Positions 8,604 through 17,062 of a stretch of DNA of 64,000 nt are shown one piece after another. Numbering within the stretch: position 1 is the first letter of the stretch; each line of letters begins with the position of its first letter. The DNA is from Bradyrhizobium sp. 190 (GTDB lineage Bacteria > Pseudomonadota > Alphaproteobacteria > Rhizobiales > Xanthobacteraceae). The stretch lies in NCBI RefSeq assembly GCF_023073415.1, contig NZ_JADPJL010000008.1, forward strand, positions 496,001 through 560,000, in the 5' to 3' direction. The notes under the pieces are model-generated. The model was given only the letters and a program-made list of their open reading frames with translations. It searched no databases and was not told where the DNA came from. The position numbers were made by a program, and so were the translations under genes.

Positions 8604-8645
8604 GAAGCCCCCGGGGATGATCTCTCCGGGGGCTTCTCGTCTTTG
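8604..8645 (+). terminator. Strong hairpin, probable terminator
   Basis: An 11-bp perfect stem, GAAGCCCCCGG / CCGGGGGCTTC (8604-8614 with 8626-8636), closes an 11-nt loop and is followed by TCGTCTTT. It is a stable intrinsic-terminator-like hairpin with only a weak T tract. It lies 190 bp after the TetR gene and just before a small secreted-protein ORF, and could end the tetR transcript. Confidence 0.55.
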
Positions 8646-8671
8646 GCGAAACCTCTTATCGGGAATTACGC

Positions 8672-8818
8672 ATGCTACGTATCTTTGTGGCTTCTGTTGC
8701 ATTGGTGGCGATCACGATTGTGCTGCTGCTCCACGCGACACACCACGGTGCGCATGCAAACTCTCCGGCGCATTGCGGCTTTTGGACCGAAATAGAGGCA
8801 GGGTTGTCGTGTCGCTAA
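8672..8818 (+). CDS. Small secreted protein, 48 aa, with two cysteines
   Basis: The ORF encodes a clear signal-peptide-like N-terminus (MLRIFVASVALVAITIVLLL) ending near AHA-N, leaving a mature peptide of about 20 residues with two Cys, CGFWTEIEAGLSC, spaced as for a disulfide loop. A GGGAA lies about 11 nt upstream. No family recognised. The 335 bp after it (8819-9153) contain no gene I can support. Confidence 0.45.
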   Translation: MLRIFVASVALVAITIVLLLHATHHGAHANSPAHCGFWTEIEAGLSCR

Positions 8819-9153
8819 CCTGTCGAGGTCGCCCTGGGCGATGTCATGATGGCGTTGTCTATTGTGCCGCGGAATGGTGCTGAGATTGACGAATTGATCT
8901 CAGACAAACGCGCAAACCGGCAGCCGATGTCGGTTTGTCGGGCAGAGCGGACCTCCTTTGGGAGCCGCTTCCAAGTCGGGAAATGATGACCCCAAAGCGG
9001 ATACGGCGTGGCGGTGATGCCGCCGATCCCATCCGCGGGGTTGGGCAGCAGCCTAACCACGCTTTTGCCGACCTTCGGCGGGAGCGCCCTTGACGAGGAA
9101 GCCTGCGGCATCCATATGCCATCCAATCAGATGGTGTATGGATGGAGAGAGTT

Positions 9154-9573
9154 ATGGCTGACAATGTACGGGAACTTCGGCCCAAGCCGCCTGAAACGGA
9201 AAAAATCACGATCAATCTTGGCTATGTCGACCTTGGTCACGTCGATCTAATGGTTCAGGAAGGGTTCTACTCGAACCGTACCGATTTCATCCGGACGGCG
9301 ATCCGGAACCAGCTCGAACGTCACGCCGACGTCGTGAAGCAGTCAACGGCCCGCAAAAGTCTGGACCTCGGGCTGCGAAACTACAGCCGCGAGGATCTCG
9401 AAGCGGTGCAGCGAGCCGGCGAGATGCTGCACATTAATGTTCTGGGGCTTGCCAGCATCTCGCAAGATGTCACGCCCGAGCTCGCTCGCGCGACCATTGC
9501 CTCAGTCTCCGTGCTGGGCGCATTGCACGCCAGTGCGGCAGTCAAGGCCGTCCTCGCCGACAGGACGCGGTGA
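9154..9573 (+). CDS. Ribbon-helix-helix (CopG-like) regulator linked to the PHB-type esterase
   Basis: A 139-aa protein whose segment KITINLGYVDLGHVDLMVQEG...SNRTDFIRTAIRNQLE (about residues 17-55) has the pattern of a ribbon-helix-helix DNA-binding domain: a beta strand followed by two helices with an NRTDFIR turn. The start at 9154 has GGAGAG just upstream and is preferred over the ATG at 9142. Its stop overlaps the GTG start of the esterase gene, so both are co-translated. It may control that gene or polyester storage; this is inferred from context. Confidence 0.75.
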   Translation: MADNVRELRPKPPETEKITINLGYVDLGHVDLMVQEGFYSNRTDFIRTAIRNQLERHADVVKQSTARKSLDLGLRNYSREDLEAVQRAGEMLHINVLGLASISQDVTPELARATIASVSVLGALHASAAVKAVLADRTR

Positions 9574-10778
9574 AGGCGATGCTGAACCAGGACATCATTC
9601 GGGAGGCAACACGCCTCACGCGCGCGGGCCAACTCGTTCAGGCCACCGCGCTCCTTCAACGCATGCTTCGCGGTGAGAGTGCGGCAGACGCACCATCGCG
9701 TACCGGCAGTCATATCGCCCTTACAGGACGCGAACCGCTAATCATTGACGCGAAGGCCAATCCTGTTGAGGAGACGGATAGTCATCCTCAATCAAAGCAA
9801 GCAAACTCCGCGCAACCGCGCGTGTTCCGGGCGTTACTGGATAGCCAAAAGGGGCGCTCCGGGATCGGACTGCGAGGTGTGATTAAGCGCGCACCGCTGT
9901 CCACACCGGACATCGTGCCGGAGGGCGCCCGGTTCATCGAAAGCACGTACAGCAGTCCCGCGGGAAGCCGTGCCTACAGGCTTTTCATCCCGAGCCGCTA
10001 TCAGGAGCGACCGCTTCCTTTGGTCGTCATGCTTCACGGCTGTACCCAGTCGCCGGATGATTTCGCCGCCGGCACGAGGATGAACTTCGTTGCTGAGGAA
10101 CAAAATTGCTTCGTGGTCTATCCTGCTCAGCCCAGACAGGCCAACCAGGCGAAATGCTGGAACTGGTTTCGTACAGCCGACCAGCAGCGAGGCAGAGGTG
10201 AACCCTCGCTTATCGCGGGCATCACTCGCCAAATCATGGATGAGTATTTGGTTGATCGAAAGCGCGTCTATGTTGGTGGGCTGTCGGCCGGAGCGGCCGC
10301 CGCGGCTATCATGGGAGCAACATACGACGACCTGTACGCGGCGATCGGTATGCATTCTGGCCTCGCGTGCGGGGTTGCCACGGACCTTCCCTCTGCGCTT
10401 GTCGCCATGAGACAAGGCGGGTCCGATCACAAGGTAATTTCAGGTGACCGGACACCGGTTCCGACCATTGTTTTTCACGGCGATCGCGACACTACCGTGC
10501 ATCCAAACAACGGCGATCAAATTCTTGAGCAGTCTGTGAGAATGATCAGTACACAAAAGAAGGTGCATCGCGGGCAAGTACCCGGAGGGCATGCCTATAC
10601 CCGAACGATCCTGAGCGACGGGAGTGGACGCGGAATGTTGGAGCACTGGAATATCCACGGAGCCGGACACGCATGGTCCGGAGGCAGCCCTGCGGGCTCC
10701 TACACTGATCCGCGAGGACCGGACGCAACAAGGGAAATGCTTCGTTTTTTCCTCGAGCATTCGCTCCCAGAGGAGTAG
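9570..10778 (+). CDS. PHB depolymerase-family esterase
   Basis: A 402-aa alpha/beta hydrolase of the polyhydroxybutyrate depolymerase/feruloyl esterase (LpqC-like) family. Visible features are the oxyanion region VVMLHGCTQSPDDFAAGT, the nucleophile elbow GLSAGAAAA (Ser about 239), the acid loop HGDRDTTVHPNN and the catalytic His in GHAWSGG near the C-terminus. The first about 110 residues form a charged N-terminal extension without a signal peptide, so it is probably cytoplasmic. GTG at 9570 overlaps the preceding stop; ATG at 9579 is an alternative. The true substrate (polyester granule or ester) is not shown by sequence. Confidence 0.85.
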   Translation: MKAMLNQDIIREATRLTRAGQLVQATALLQRMLRGESAADAPSRTGSHIALTGREPLIIDAKANPVEETDSHPQSKQANSAQPRVFRALLDSQKGRSGIGLRGVIKRAPLSTPDIVPEGARFIESTYSSPAGSRAYRLFIPSRYQERPLPLVVMLHGCTQSPDDFAAGTRMNFVAEEQNCFVVYPAQPRQANQAKCWNWFRTADQQRGRGEPSLIAGITRQIMDEYLVDRKRVYVGGLSAGAAAAAIMGATYDDLYAAIGMHSGLACGVATDLPSALVAMRQGGSDHKVISGDRTPVPTIVFHGDRDTTVHPNNGDQILEQSVRMISTQKKVHRGQVPGGHAYTRTILSDGSGRGMLEHWNIHGAGHAWSGGSPAGSYTDPRGPDATREMLRFFLEHSLPEE

Positions 10779-10913
10779 GGCCGCTCGATCTGATCTGATC
10801 GTCTAACGGTCTGCAGGGGCACCCGGCGCGATTGCACGCCGCAAGCGGTCTGTTGTTTGATATCCATCAAGACACGCGCAGGCACGGGCGCGATGATGGA
10901 TGGGGAGAAAAGC

Positions 10914-11654
10914 GTGCGGCTTGCGATCTTCGCCGATATCCATGCCAACCGGCAGGCGTTCAGCGCGTGCCTCGATTTCGCGCGCGCGCGCGGTGCGGAG
11001 CGGATCGTCTGCCTCGGCGATGTCGTGGGCTACGGCGCCGATCCGGAATGGGCGGTCGATACCGTGATGGGCCTGATCGATGACGGCGCCATCGCCGTGA
11101 TCGGCAACCACGATCACGCCATCAGCACCCCGTCCGAAACCATGAATGCCGCGGCGCAAGCCGCGATCGAGTGGACGCGCGGCAGGCTCAGCGCGCCGCA
11201 GCGGCGCTTTCTCGCGCAGTTGCCGCTGACCCGGCAGGAAGACGATCGCCTCTACGTGCATTCCGAAGCCTCTCATCCGGCGCGATGGCACTATGTGCGC
11301 GACACGCCGGACGCCGCGCGCAGCATCGCGGCCACCGATGCCCATGTCACCTTCTGCGGACACATTCATCGGCCGGCGCTCTATTCGATGTCATCGGCGG
11401 CGAAGATGACGAGCTTCGTTCCGACGTCAGACGTGCCGGTGCAATTGCTCGGCGGCCGGCGCTGGCTCGCCGTGCTCGGGTCGGTCGGGCAGCCGCGCGA
11501 TGGCGACCCGGCGGCTTCGTTCGCGATGCTCGATACCACCTCGCGCGAGATCACCTATTGCCGCGTGCCTTACGATGTAGAGGCGGCGGCTGACCGCATC
11601 CGCACCAACGGCCTGCCGCATTGGCTGGCCGATCGTCTGCTGATCGGGAGGTGA
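10914..11654 (+). CDS. Metallophosphoesterase (YfcE/MJ0936-like)
   Basis: A 246-aa calcineurin-like phosphoesterase with all motifs: DIHAN at the N-terminus, GDVVGYG, GNHDH and GHIHRP, which bind a dinuclear metal centre. I chose GTG at 10914 (protein beginning RLAIFADIH) because GGGGAG precedes it by 6 nt; the in-frame ATGs at 10893/10896 would add a short tail. A broken Ser/Thr kinase gene follows 4 bp later, suggesting an original phosphatase-kinase operon whose kinase has been lost. Substrate unknown. Confidence 0.85.
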   Translation: MRLAIFADIHANRQAFSACLDFARARGAERIVCLGDVVGYGADPEWAVDTVMGLIDDGAIAVIGNHDHAISTPSETMNAAAQAAIEWTRGRLSAPQRRFLAQLPLTRQEDDRLYVHSEASHPARWHYVRDTPDAARSIAATDAHVTFCGHIHRPALYSMSSAAKMTSFVPTSDVPVQLLGGRRWLAVLGSVGQPRDGDPAASFAMLDTTSREITYCRVPYDVEAAADRIRTNGLPHWLADRLLIGR

Positions 11655-11658
11655 GGGG

Positions 11659-11961
11659 ATGGCGAAGCCTGCAATCGAGCCGGGCGCAGCACTCGGCGGC
11701 TTCACGATCGGGAGCGCGTCCACCAGGGCGGCATGGCGACGCTGTGGACGGTTACCCACCCCGGCATCACCGTGCCGCCGATGATGAAGATCCCGCGGGT
11801 TGCCGAGGGCGAGGATCCGGCGGCCATCGTCAGTTTCGAGATGGAGCAGATGATCCTGCCGCGGCTGGCCGGCCGGGGGACAGATCGCGACGGCGCTGGC
11901 CGATCTGCACCGGCAGAACGTCATTCATCACGACATCAAGCCGAGCAGCATCATATTTCGG
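11659..11961 (+). pseudogene. Remnant of a serine/threonine protein kinase
   Basis: Starts with ATG 4 bp after the phosphoesterase stop. Pieced across frames it reads GGFTIG, then after a frameshift ERVHQGGMATLW and KIPRVAEGEDP...ILPRLAG, then after a loss of probably several dozen codons QIATALADLHRQNVIHHDIKPSS, the degenerate catalytic loop (HRDIKPxN in active kinases). The glycine-loop, invariant-Lys and catalytic-loop regions are recognisable in order, but the frame is broken and the C-terminal half is missing. Clearly non-functional. Confidence 0.75.
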
Positions 11962-12044
11962 CCATCGCCACCTTTTCGCGATAGCGCCGGTATTCTTGGC
12001 CGAACATCGCCACCAGATCGCGCTCTTCGAGGAGGAAATTGTTT
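11961..12044 (-). pseudogene. C-terminal fragment of an ICMT/phospholipid-methyltransferase-like protein
   Basis: Read on the minus strand, this short stretch encodes LEERDLVAMFGQEYRRYREKVAM, closely matching the conserved C-terminal signature (EE.DL...FG..Y..Y...V) of isoprenylcysteine carboxyl methyltransferase-like membrane methyltransferases. No upstream membrane segments and no start are present. It abuts the kinase remnant directly, marking a deletion junction. Confidence 0.55.
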
Positions 12045-12061
12045 TGGGGCTATGGCCTCGT

Positions 12062-12334
12062 TCAGGACTGCTTGAGGCGTCTCCGCTTGCGGAGCCGCGC
12101 GGCTCTTTCGAGGGCGTCATCGATCGGTCCGCGGTAGATGCGCTTGTTGTGCAGGCCGCGATTGCCAGCTCGGTGCAACGCGAGCCAAGCGGCTTGCCGT
12201 TCGCGGTAGGCGCTGGCGGCGGCAATCCAGCCGTCGAGAAGGCGCCTCAGGCGCGCGGGCAGGACGAGAGGGTTGGCGGCGCTGCCTGCGTGGATCCGGG
12301 CGCGAGATTGCATGGCGCTCTCGTGCGGCAACAA
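12062..12334 (-). CDS. DUF1127-like small protein
   Basis: A 90-aa basic protein with RLRRLLDGWIAAASAYRERQAAWLALHRAGNRGLHNKRIYRGPIDDAL, matching the pattern of the DUF1127 domain (Trp and Arg-rich helix, L..L.(D/N)R.L...I.R..I). Proteins of this type in alphaproteobacteria are small regulators implicated in phosphate and RNA metabolism. It has an unusually long Lys/Arg-rich C-terminal tail. It sits in a decayed region, so it may itself be a relic. The upstream 12335-12509 is intergenic. Confidence 0.5.
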   Translation of the reverse strand: MLPHESAMQSRARIHAGSAANPLVLPARLRRLLDGWIAAASAYRERQAAWLALHRAGNRGLHNKRIYRGPIDDALERAARLRKRRRLKQS

Positions 12335-12509
12335 GCCTTCTGGTGAAAATTCTGCCTTGTGGGATTGAGCAACAAGCCCGTCATGGTCATCTCCGATTGA
12401 GCGGTGATTGACCCGTCCTTAGATTGAGCTGCCTGTTCCAGCTTGACGAACTTCCTGAGAAGACCTTTGTTTTTTCCCCGGAAGCGACTGTTTTTGCTTA
12501 GTTTGTAGC

Positions 12510-14204
12510 GTGAACCGCCTGACAAGGGCGGAGCCTCGTGTCGGATTAACAGAAGTGGTATCAAAATACCGATTTGCCGATTTCGAGATCGACCTCAGCC
12601 AGCACGAGCTGCGCCGGCTTGGGGAAGCGGTACATATTGAGCCTCAGGTATTCGATCTCATCGTTCATCTGGTGCGTAACCACGACCGGATTGTCAGCAA
12701 GGATGAGCTTATCGAGACGATCTGGAACGGCCGGATCATCTCCGAAGCGGCGCTCTCCAGCCGCATCAATGGCGCCCGGCGTGCGCTTGGCGACAACGGA
12801 AACGACCAGGCCCTCATTCGGACGTTGCACAAGCGTGGCTTCCGCTTCGTCGGCGATGTTCAAGCCATCGACGCGCCGAAAACGGATGCAGAGGCGGCTC
12901 GACTTGTTTCCGACGCGCCGGGCAGCGTTCCAGGCCGCGTCTCGGTTTCCGCCGAAGTATCCCGCCTCGACGATGTCGTTTCGGAATCCGTAAAGGCAGA
13001 GGCAGTCACGCGATCGTCCATCGCCGTGATGCCGTTTGGAAACATGTCTGATGACCCCGAGAACGACTACTTCAGCTACGGGTTGACGGAAGACATTATT
13101 CGGCTTCTCGCGCGTAACCGGTGGCTTTCGGTCATCTCGCGACACTCGACTATTGCGTTCCAGGGACGCGTGGTGGATGCACGCGAAATCGGTGAGCTGC
13201 TGGGCGTCAGGTATGTGATGGTCGGCAGCGTTCGCAAGAACCGCGATGCTGTGCGGATAACGGCGGAACTCGTCCGCGCAGCGGATGGGAAGCAATTGTG
13301 GGCCGATAAATACGACCTGCAGCTGGAGTATATCTTCGATATCCAGGAGGAGATGGCACGGCAGATCGCCGCAACGATCGAGCCCGAGCTGTCGAAGGTC
13401 GAGCAGCAGCTCGCCGCCCGCAAGGCGCCGGAAAGTCTGGACGCCTGGGATTGTTATCAACGCGGTCTATGGAATTTTTGGCGCTTCACCACGCCGGGAT
13501 TCGACTCGGCCGAAACCTATTTTCAGCGGGCGATTGCGGCCGATCCGAATTTTGCGCGCGGCCACGGCGCGCTCAGCTACGTCAATCTGCAACGCGCGTT
13601 CATTGACGAACCGAAAGATCGCGCGGCGCGGCTGGAAACCGCGTTGCGGCAGGGACGCCATGCGGTGGCGCTCGACGAGCTCGATTGTTTCTGCCACTGC
13701 GCGCTCGGACGAGCCCTGTGCTTGAACCATCAGAACGACGAGGCGCTGGCGGCGCTCGACGTATCACTCGAGCTCAATCCGAGCTTTGCGCAGGCCTATT
13801 TCGCCCAAGGGTTCAATTTACTCTGGTATGGGCGAGAGATTGAAGCAGAAACGCTGCTCGATCGGGCGATCATGCTCAGTCCGCGCGACAGTCATATTTC
13901 TGCTTTCCACCATGTCCGCTCCTGGGCGCACTTTTCCCTGGGCGAGTATGACATCGCGGTCGAATTCGCGAGGCGGGCGACACGGCAGCCCAATGTCACA
14001 TACCAGGCGTTTGCGACACTTGCGGCGTCGCTGGGACTTCTCGGGGATCGGGCGCAGGCGGAAACGGTGGCCGCGGAACTGCGGCAGCGCAAGCCAAACT
14101 ACAACATTGAAACGGCGCGACAGGAGTTCTTCTTCTGCAATGATGTGGGCTTCATCAATCGGTTCGTCGAGGGATTGCGTGTAGCCGGTATTCCAAACGC
14201 CTAG
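12510..14204 (+). CDS. CadC-like regulator: winged helix plus TPR/adenylate-cyclase-associated domain
   Basis: A 564-aa protein. Residues about 20-110 form an OmpR/PhoB-type winged helix (LSQHELRRLGEAVHIEPQVFDLI...LHKRGFRFVG). A linker leads to the SIAVMPFGNMSDDPENDYFSYGLTEDI domain (about 170-290), which is common beside TPR arrays in class III cyclase-like proteins, and then TPR repeats (about 320-540). There is no obvious membrane span, unlike CadC itself. GTG at 12510 lacks a clear ribosome site; GTG at 12555 is an alternative start. Target genes are unknown. Confidence 0.8.
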   Translation: MNRLTRAEPRVGLTEVVSKYRFADFEIDLSQHELRRLGEAVHIEPQVFDLIVHLVRNHDRIVSKDELIETIWNGRIISEAALSSRINGARRALGDNGNDQALIRTLHKRGFRFVGDVQAIDAPKTDAEAARLVSDAPGSVPGRVSVSAEVSRLDDVVSESVKAEAVTRSSIAVMPFGNMSDDPENDYFSYGLTEDIIRLLARNRWLSVISRHSTIAFQGRVVDAREIGELLGVRYVMVGSVRKNRDAVRITAELVRAADGKQLWADKYDLQLEYIFDIQEEMARQIAATIEPELSKVEQQLAARKAPESLDAWDCYQRGLWNFWRFTTPGFDSAETYFQRAIAADPNFARGHGALSYVNLQRAFIDEPKDRAARLETALRQGRHAVALDELDCFCHCALGRALCLNHQNDEALAALDVSLELNPSFAQAYFAQGFNLLWYGREIEAETLLDRAIMLSPRDSHISAFHHVRSWAHFSLGEYDIAVEFARRATRQPNVTYQAFATLAASLGLLGDRAQAETVAAELRQRKPNYNIETARQEFFFCNDVGFINRFVEGLRVAGIPNA

Positions 14205-14351
14205 AGCCTTTTCCGTTCCGATGGACACGGAACGGGGCGCTAGGGTCAGGACCCATTAAATTTCGGGTAACGTGACCGGTTAGAGCCGGCTGCTGCGTCC
14301 GCTGCAGCATGCTGATCCGAGACACCAGATTGCAATCAGGGAGAGCGACTG

Positions 14352-14783
14352 ATGGAGGCTGCCGTAAGGAAGCTATTCGAGCGATACGAAAGTTTTTTTA
14401 ACAGATCCCTCGGCGATGACGTGGATATGGATGAGGTCGCATCGCTGTACGCCTCGGATTTCATCGCGGCCTCGCCGGCCGGTGTTATGACCGGGAAAAA
14501 CGACGATCAACTCAAGCAGGTCATGGAGCAAGGATACGCCCGCTATCGGGCAATAGGGACCAAGGAGATGCGGATACGCGATGTCCGCATCTCCCCGATA
14601 GATGAACATCATTGTTTGGCCCATGTCGCCTGGACGGCGACCTATGCTCGCGAGGATCAACCGGACACGGCTATAGATTTCGATGTCCACTACCTCGTGC
14701 AGAAGCTGGACGGCGAGGCGAAAGTTTTCGGTTGGATATCAGGCGATGAGCAGGCGCTTCTTAAGAAGCATGGCATCGGCTAG
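14352..14783 (+). CDS. NTF2-like (SnoaL-type) protein
   Basis: A 143-aa small alpha+beta protein with the cone-shaped fold signature: helical N-terminus, DMDEVASLYASDFIAASPAGVMTG, then beta strands with HCLAHVAWTATY. Such proteins are small-molecule-binding or enzymes of varied kinds; no catalytic assignment is possible here. ATG at 14352 has a GGGAGAG upstream. It is a single gene between the TPR regulator and an IS remnant. Confidence 0.7.
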   Translation: MEAAVRKLFERYESFFNRSLGDDVDMDEVASLYASDFIAASPAGVMTGKNDDQLKQVMEQGYARYRAIGTKEMRIRDVRISPIDEHHCLAHVAWTATYAREDQPDTAIDFDVHYLVQKLDGEAKVFGWISGDEQALLKKHGIG

Positions 14784-14845
14784 CGGCAACTTCGTCCACA
14801 TATCAGCCGTTTGCCTCGGCCAGACTCCATCTTTGCAGGGCGGCT

Positions 14846-14926
14846 ATGATAGTTCCTCTCCTGCCGGACGCCGACACATTGATTGGCGACAAGGGCTACG
14901 ACAGCGACACCTTCGCGATCACGGCT
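14846..14926 (+). mobile_element. Remnant of an IS5-type transposase
   Basis: Only about 27 codons survive: LLPDADTLIGDKGYDSDTF, the conserved segment around the second catalytic Asp of IS5/IS4-group DDE transposases. Neither end of an element nor inverted repeats are visible. It lies beside the 3' end of the HD-domain gene on the other strand. Confidence 0.6.
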
Positions 14927-15767
14927 GCGGACCGGACAGGTTCATTTCACGCTCCGCCCGGAAAACATTGCTGTGCAGGTTTGCGATCCATTGCCGTCCG
15001 CTTGACGTGACATTGAGATAGCGTATTGCCGTCTGGATCTGCGGAGCGACGTTGTTCCAGTAGAACTGCGGATATCTGTAGACAACGTCTGCCGGCGTCT
15101 CGTAGCCGAGCGTTTTGTTCATTCCGACTTCTTCGAATTCGTAGAACAGGGCATTCGCTTTTTTCAGGTAGTTGGGGTCGCCGAGTTGCCCGATGAGGTC
15201 GGCCGCGCGCAGCAGCAGGCCTTCTTCTTCGTTCAGTTCGTCGTTTGACGATGAAGCAACATAGGGAAATCGCGTATACTCGATTGCCTTGGCGATCCGG
15301 CTCGCATCGACTTCTTCGGTAGGGTCGAGCCGCTCGAAGACGAACAGCTTCGAGCGGTCCACATGGTAGGGGCCCAGCGCGGCATCGGATGAACCTCGCG
15401 CCAGGCGAATGGTTCGGCCGCTGAGATCCGCAACATAGGAATCCCCGTCATCTCCCTGGACAATTCCGCGAACGTATCCGATGTCGTGGCTAAGGCACGC
15501 CAGGATGAAATTGGTGTAGTCGTCTGCCGTCGTATGTCGCAGCATCGCCCGACCCATCAGGATATCGTGCCCGGCGAGTGTCACGAGCATGGTGTGTTCG
15601 ATGTTGTGATACAGGGCGTCGCTGTTGCCGATGCACTCCAATGTGAGCCTGGCTGCATAGGGGAGATATTCAGCCAGCCGGGCTTGGGAGGAGCCAAACC
15701 TGCTTCTGGTATCTGAAGCCAGGAACGAACCCAAAGCTTGCGCGACCAGTTCCGGGATTGTGATCAT
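14919..15767 (-). CDS. HD-domain metal-dependent phosphohydrolase
   Basis: A 282-aa cytoplasmic protein with the HD signature: H(N)IEHT near residue 54, LVTLAGHDI, and LACLSHDIGYVRG, the metal-binding His-Asp pair. The remaining helices fit an HD-type nucleotide or cyclic-nucleotide hydrolase. ATG at 15767 with GGGGGT upstream fits better than the 60-codon arginine-rich N-terminal extension of the open frame. The last codons may be altered, because the IS remnant overlaps the end of the gene. Substrate unknown. Confidence 0.75.
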   Translation of the reverse strand: MITIPELVAQALGSFLASDTRSRFGSSQARLAEYLPYAARLTLECIGNSDALYHNIEHTMLVTLAGHDILMGRAMLRHTTADDYTNFILACLSHDIGYVRGIVQGDDGDSYVADLSGRTIRLARGSSDAALGPYHVDRSKLFVFERLDPTEEVDASRIAKAIEYTRFPYVASSSNDELNEEEGLLLRAADLIGQLGDPNYLKKANALFYEFEEVGMNKTLGYETPADVVYRYPQFYWNNVAPQIQTAIRYLNVTSSGRQWIANLHSNVFRAEREMNLSGPQP

Positions 15768-16038
15768 GAGAACCCCCAACTCAGTTGTGGGACAGCGGCG
15801 ATCGATGCATCGGCGCCGCACGATAGCACGCCGCGCGCGGGCAGGCCGGATATCGACCGGATCGCACCGCCAAAGAGACCACGCAAAGCAGATTTGACGG
15901 TGGGTCAGCTGCCATGACGTATTCTGGTAGAACGGCGCCGGCCGCACCCGGCCTAAGAAGCCAAAATCAAGATTATCTTCAGATTATCTGAATACGGGCT
16001 CTAAGCGCGGCAAGTCTGTTCGAGCCATATTGGCCGGC

Positions 16039-17010
16039 ATGGACCGACGAGATTTCATTGCATTTCTGGGAGCGGCGATGGCGTGGCCGACAGCCGCACT
16101 CGCTCAGGATTCGACAAGAGTTTATCGTATTTTTTGGGTATCCACCGATTCCCAGCCCGACCCCTTCCTGGCCGGGTTTCGGGAGGGATTGCGGGCGCGC
16201 GGCTACGTCGAGGGAAAGAACGTTGCCCTTGAGCTGCACTATGCGCCCGGCAATCCGCAGGCACTCCGCGAGGTCGTATCCGAACTGAAGCGAGGGAACA
16301 TCGACCTGGCCGTGTCGAGCGGCCCGGCGACGCGCGCGATGACGGCGGTAACGGACGTTCCGGTCCTGTTTGCGTTGAGCGGCGATCCGGTGGAGTTGGA
16401 CCTGGTCAAGAGCCTCGGCGAGCCGGGCGGCAATTTCACGGGTTCGACCTTCCTTTCGCTTGAGCTGGCGGGGAAGCGGGTTGAGCTGCTGAAGGAAGCC
16501 GTGCCGACTGTGCGCAGGCTTGCGGTGTTTTCAAACAGTCTTCATCCGGGAGAACAATCGGAGTGGCGCGCGACCAGGGAGGCCGCCACGGCGCTGGGCA
16601 TCGAGACCGTCTACGTTCCCTTTGCCGGCAAAAGCGAACTGGACAATGGACTGGCAGCGGTGGGAGACGCGCGTGCGGATGCGTTGCTCGTCTTCCCGGA
16701 TGTCCTCACGCTGGTGCACCGAGCCAAAATTGCCGACTTCGCCATCGCACATCGGCTGCCCTCGATGTTCGGCTGGAGCGAATACTGCGACGCTGGCGGA
16801 CTTCTGAGCTACGGCGCCAACCAGCGGGCGACCTATTTCTGGCTGGCGACTTATGCTGACCGGATCTTGCGCGGCGAAAAGCCCGCCAATCTCCCGGTTT
16901 TTCAGCCCACCAAATTCGAACTGGTCGTGAATCTCAGGACGGCTGAACGGCTCGGCATCGACCTGGACAAATCTTCAGTTCTTTTCCGCGCCAATCGGGT
17001 GATCGAATGA
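16039..17010 (+). CDS. ABC-type substrate-binding protein (PF04392-like)
   Basis: A 323-aa periplasmic protein beginning MDRRDFIAFLG...AALAQ, an export signal with a Tat-like RRDF pattern. The body has the two-lobe signature of the ABC_sub_bind family (FLAGFREGLRARGYVEGKNV, RGNIDLAVSSGPATRA, GGLLSYG, FELVVNLRTAERLGI). ATG at 16039 is preferred to the TTG at 16030. These orphan binding proteins are abundant in Bradyrhizobium and usually lack adjacent permeases, as here. The next gene encodes a Cache-domain cyclase, so it may feed a sensory role. Ligand unknown. Confidence 0.8.
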   Translation: MDRRDFIAFLGAAMAWPTAALAQDSTRVYRIFWVSTDSQPDPFLAGFREGLRARGYVEGKNVALELHYAPGNPQALREVVSELKRGNIDLAVSSGPATRAMTAVTDVPVLFALSGDPVELDLVKSLGEPGGNFTGSTFLSLELAGKRVELLKEAVPTVRRLAVFSNSLHPGEQSEWRATREAATALGIETVYVPFAGKSELDNGLAAVGDARADALLVFPDVLTLVHRAKIADFAIAHRLPSMFGWSEYCDAGGLLSYGANQRATYFWLATYADRILRGEKPANLPVFQPTKFELVVNLRTAERLGIDLDKSSVLFRANRVIE

Positions 17011-17062
17011 CCCCGGCGCACCTCTTATTGGTTCAAAACTCTTTCTATCGGATTTTTCTTTG

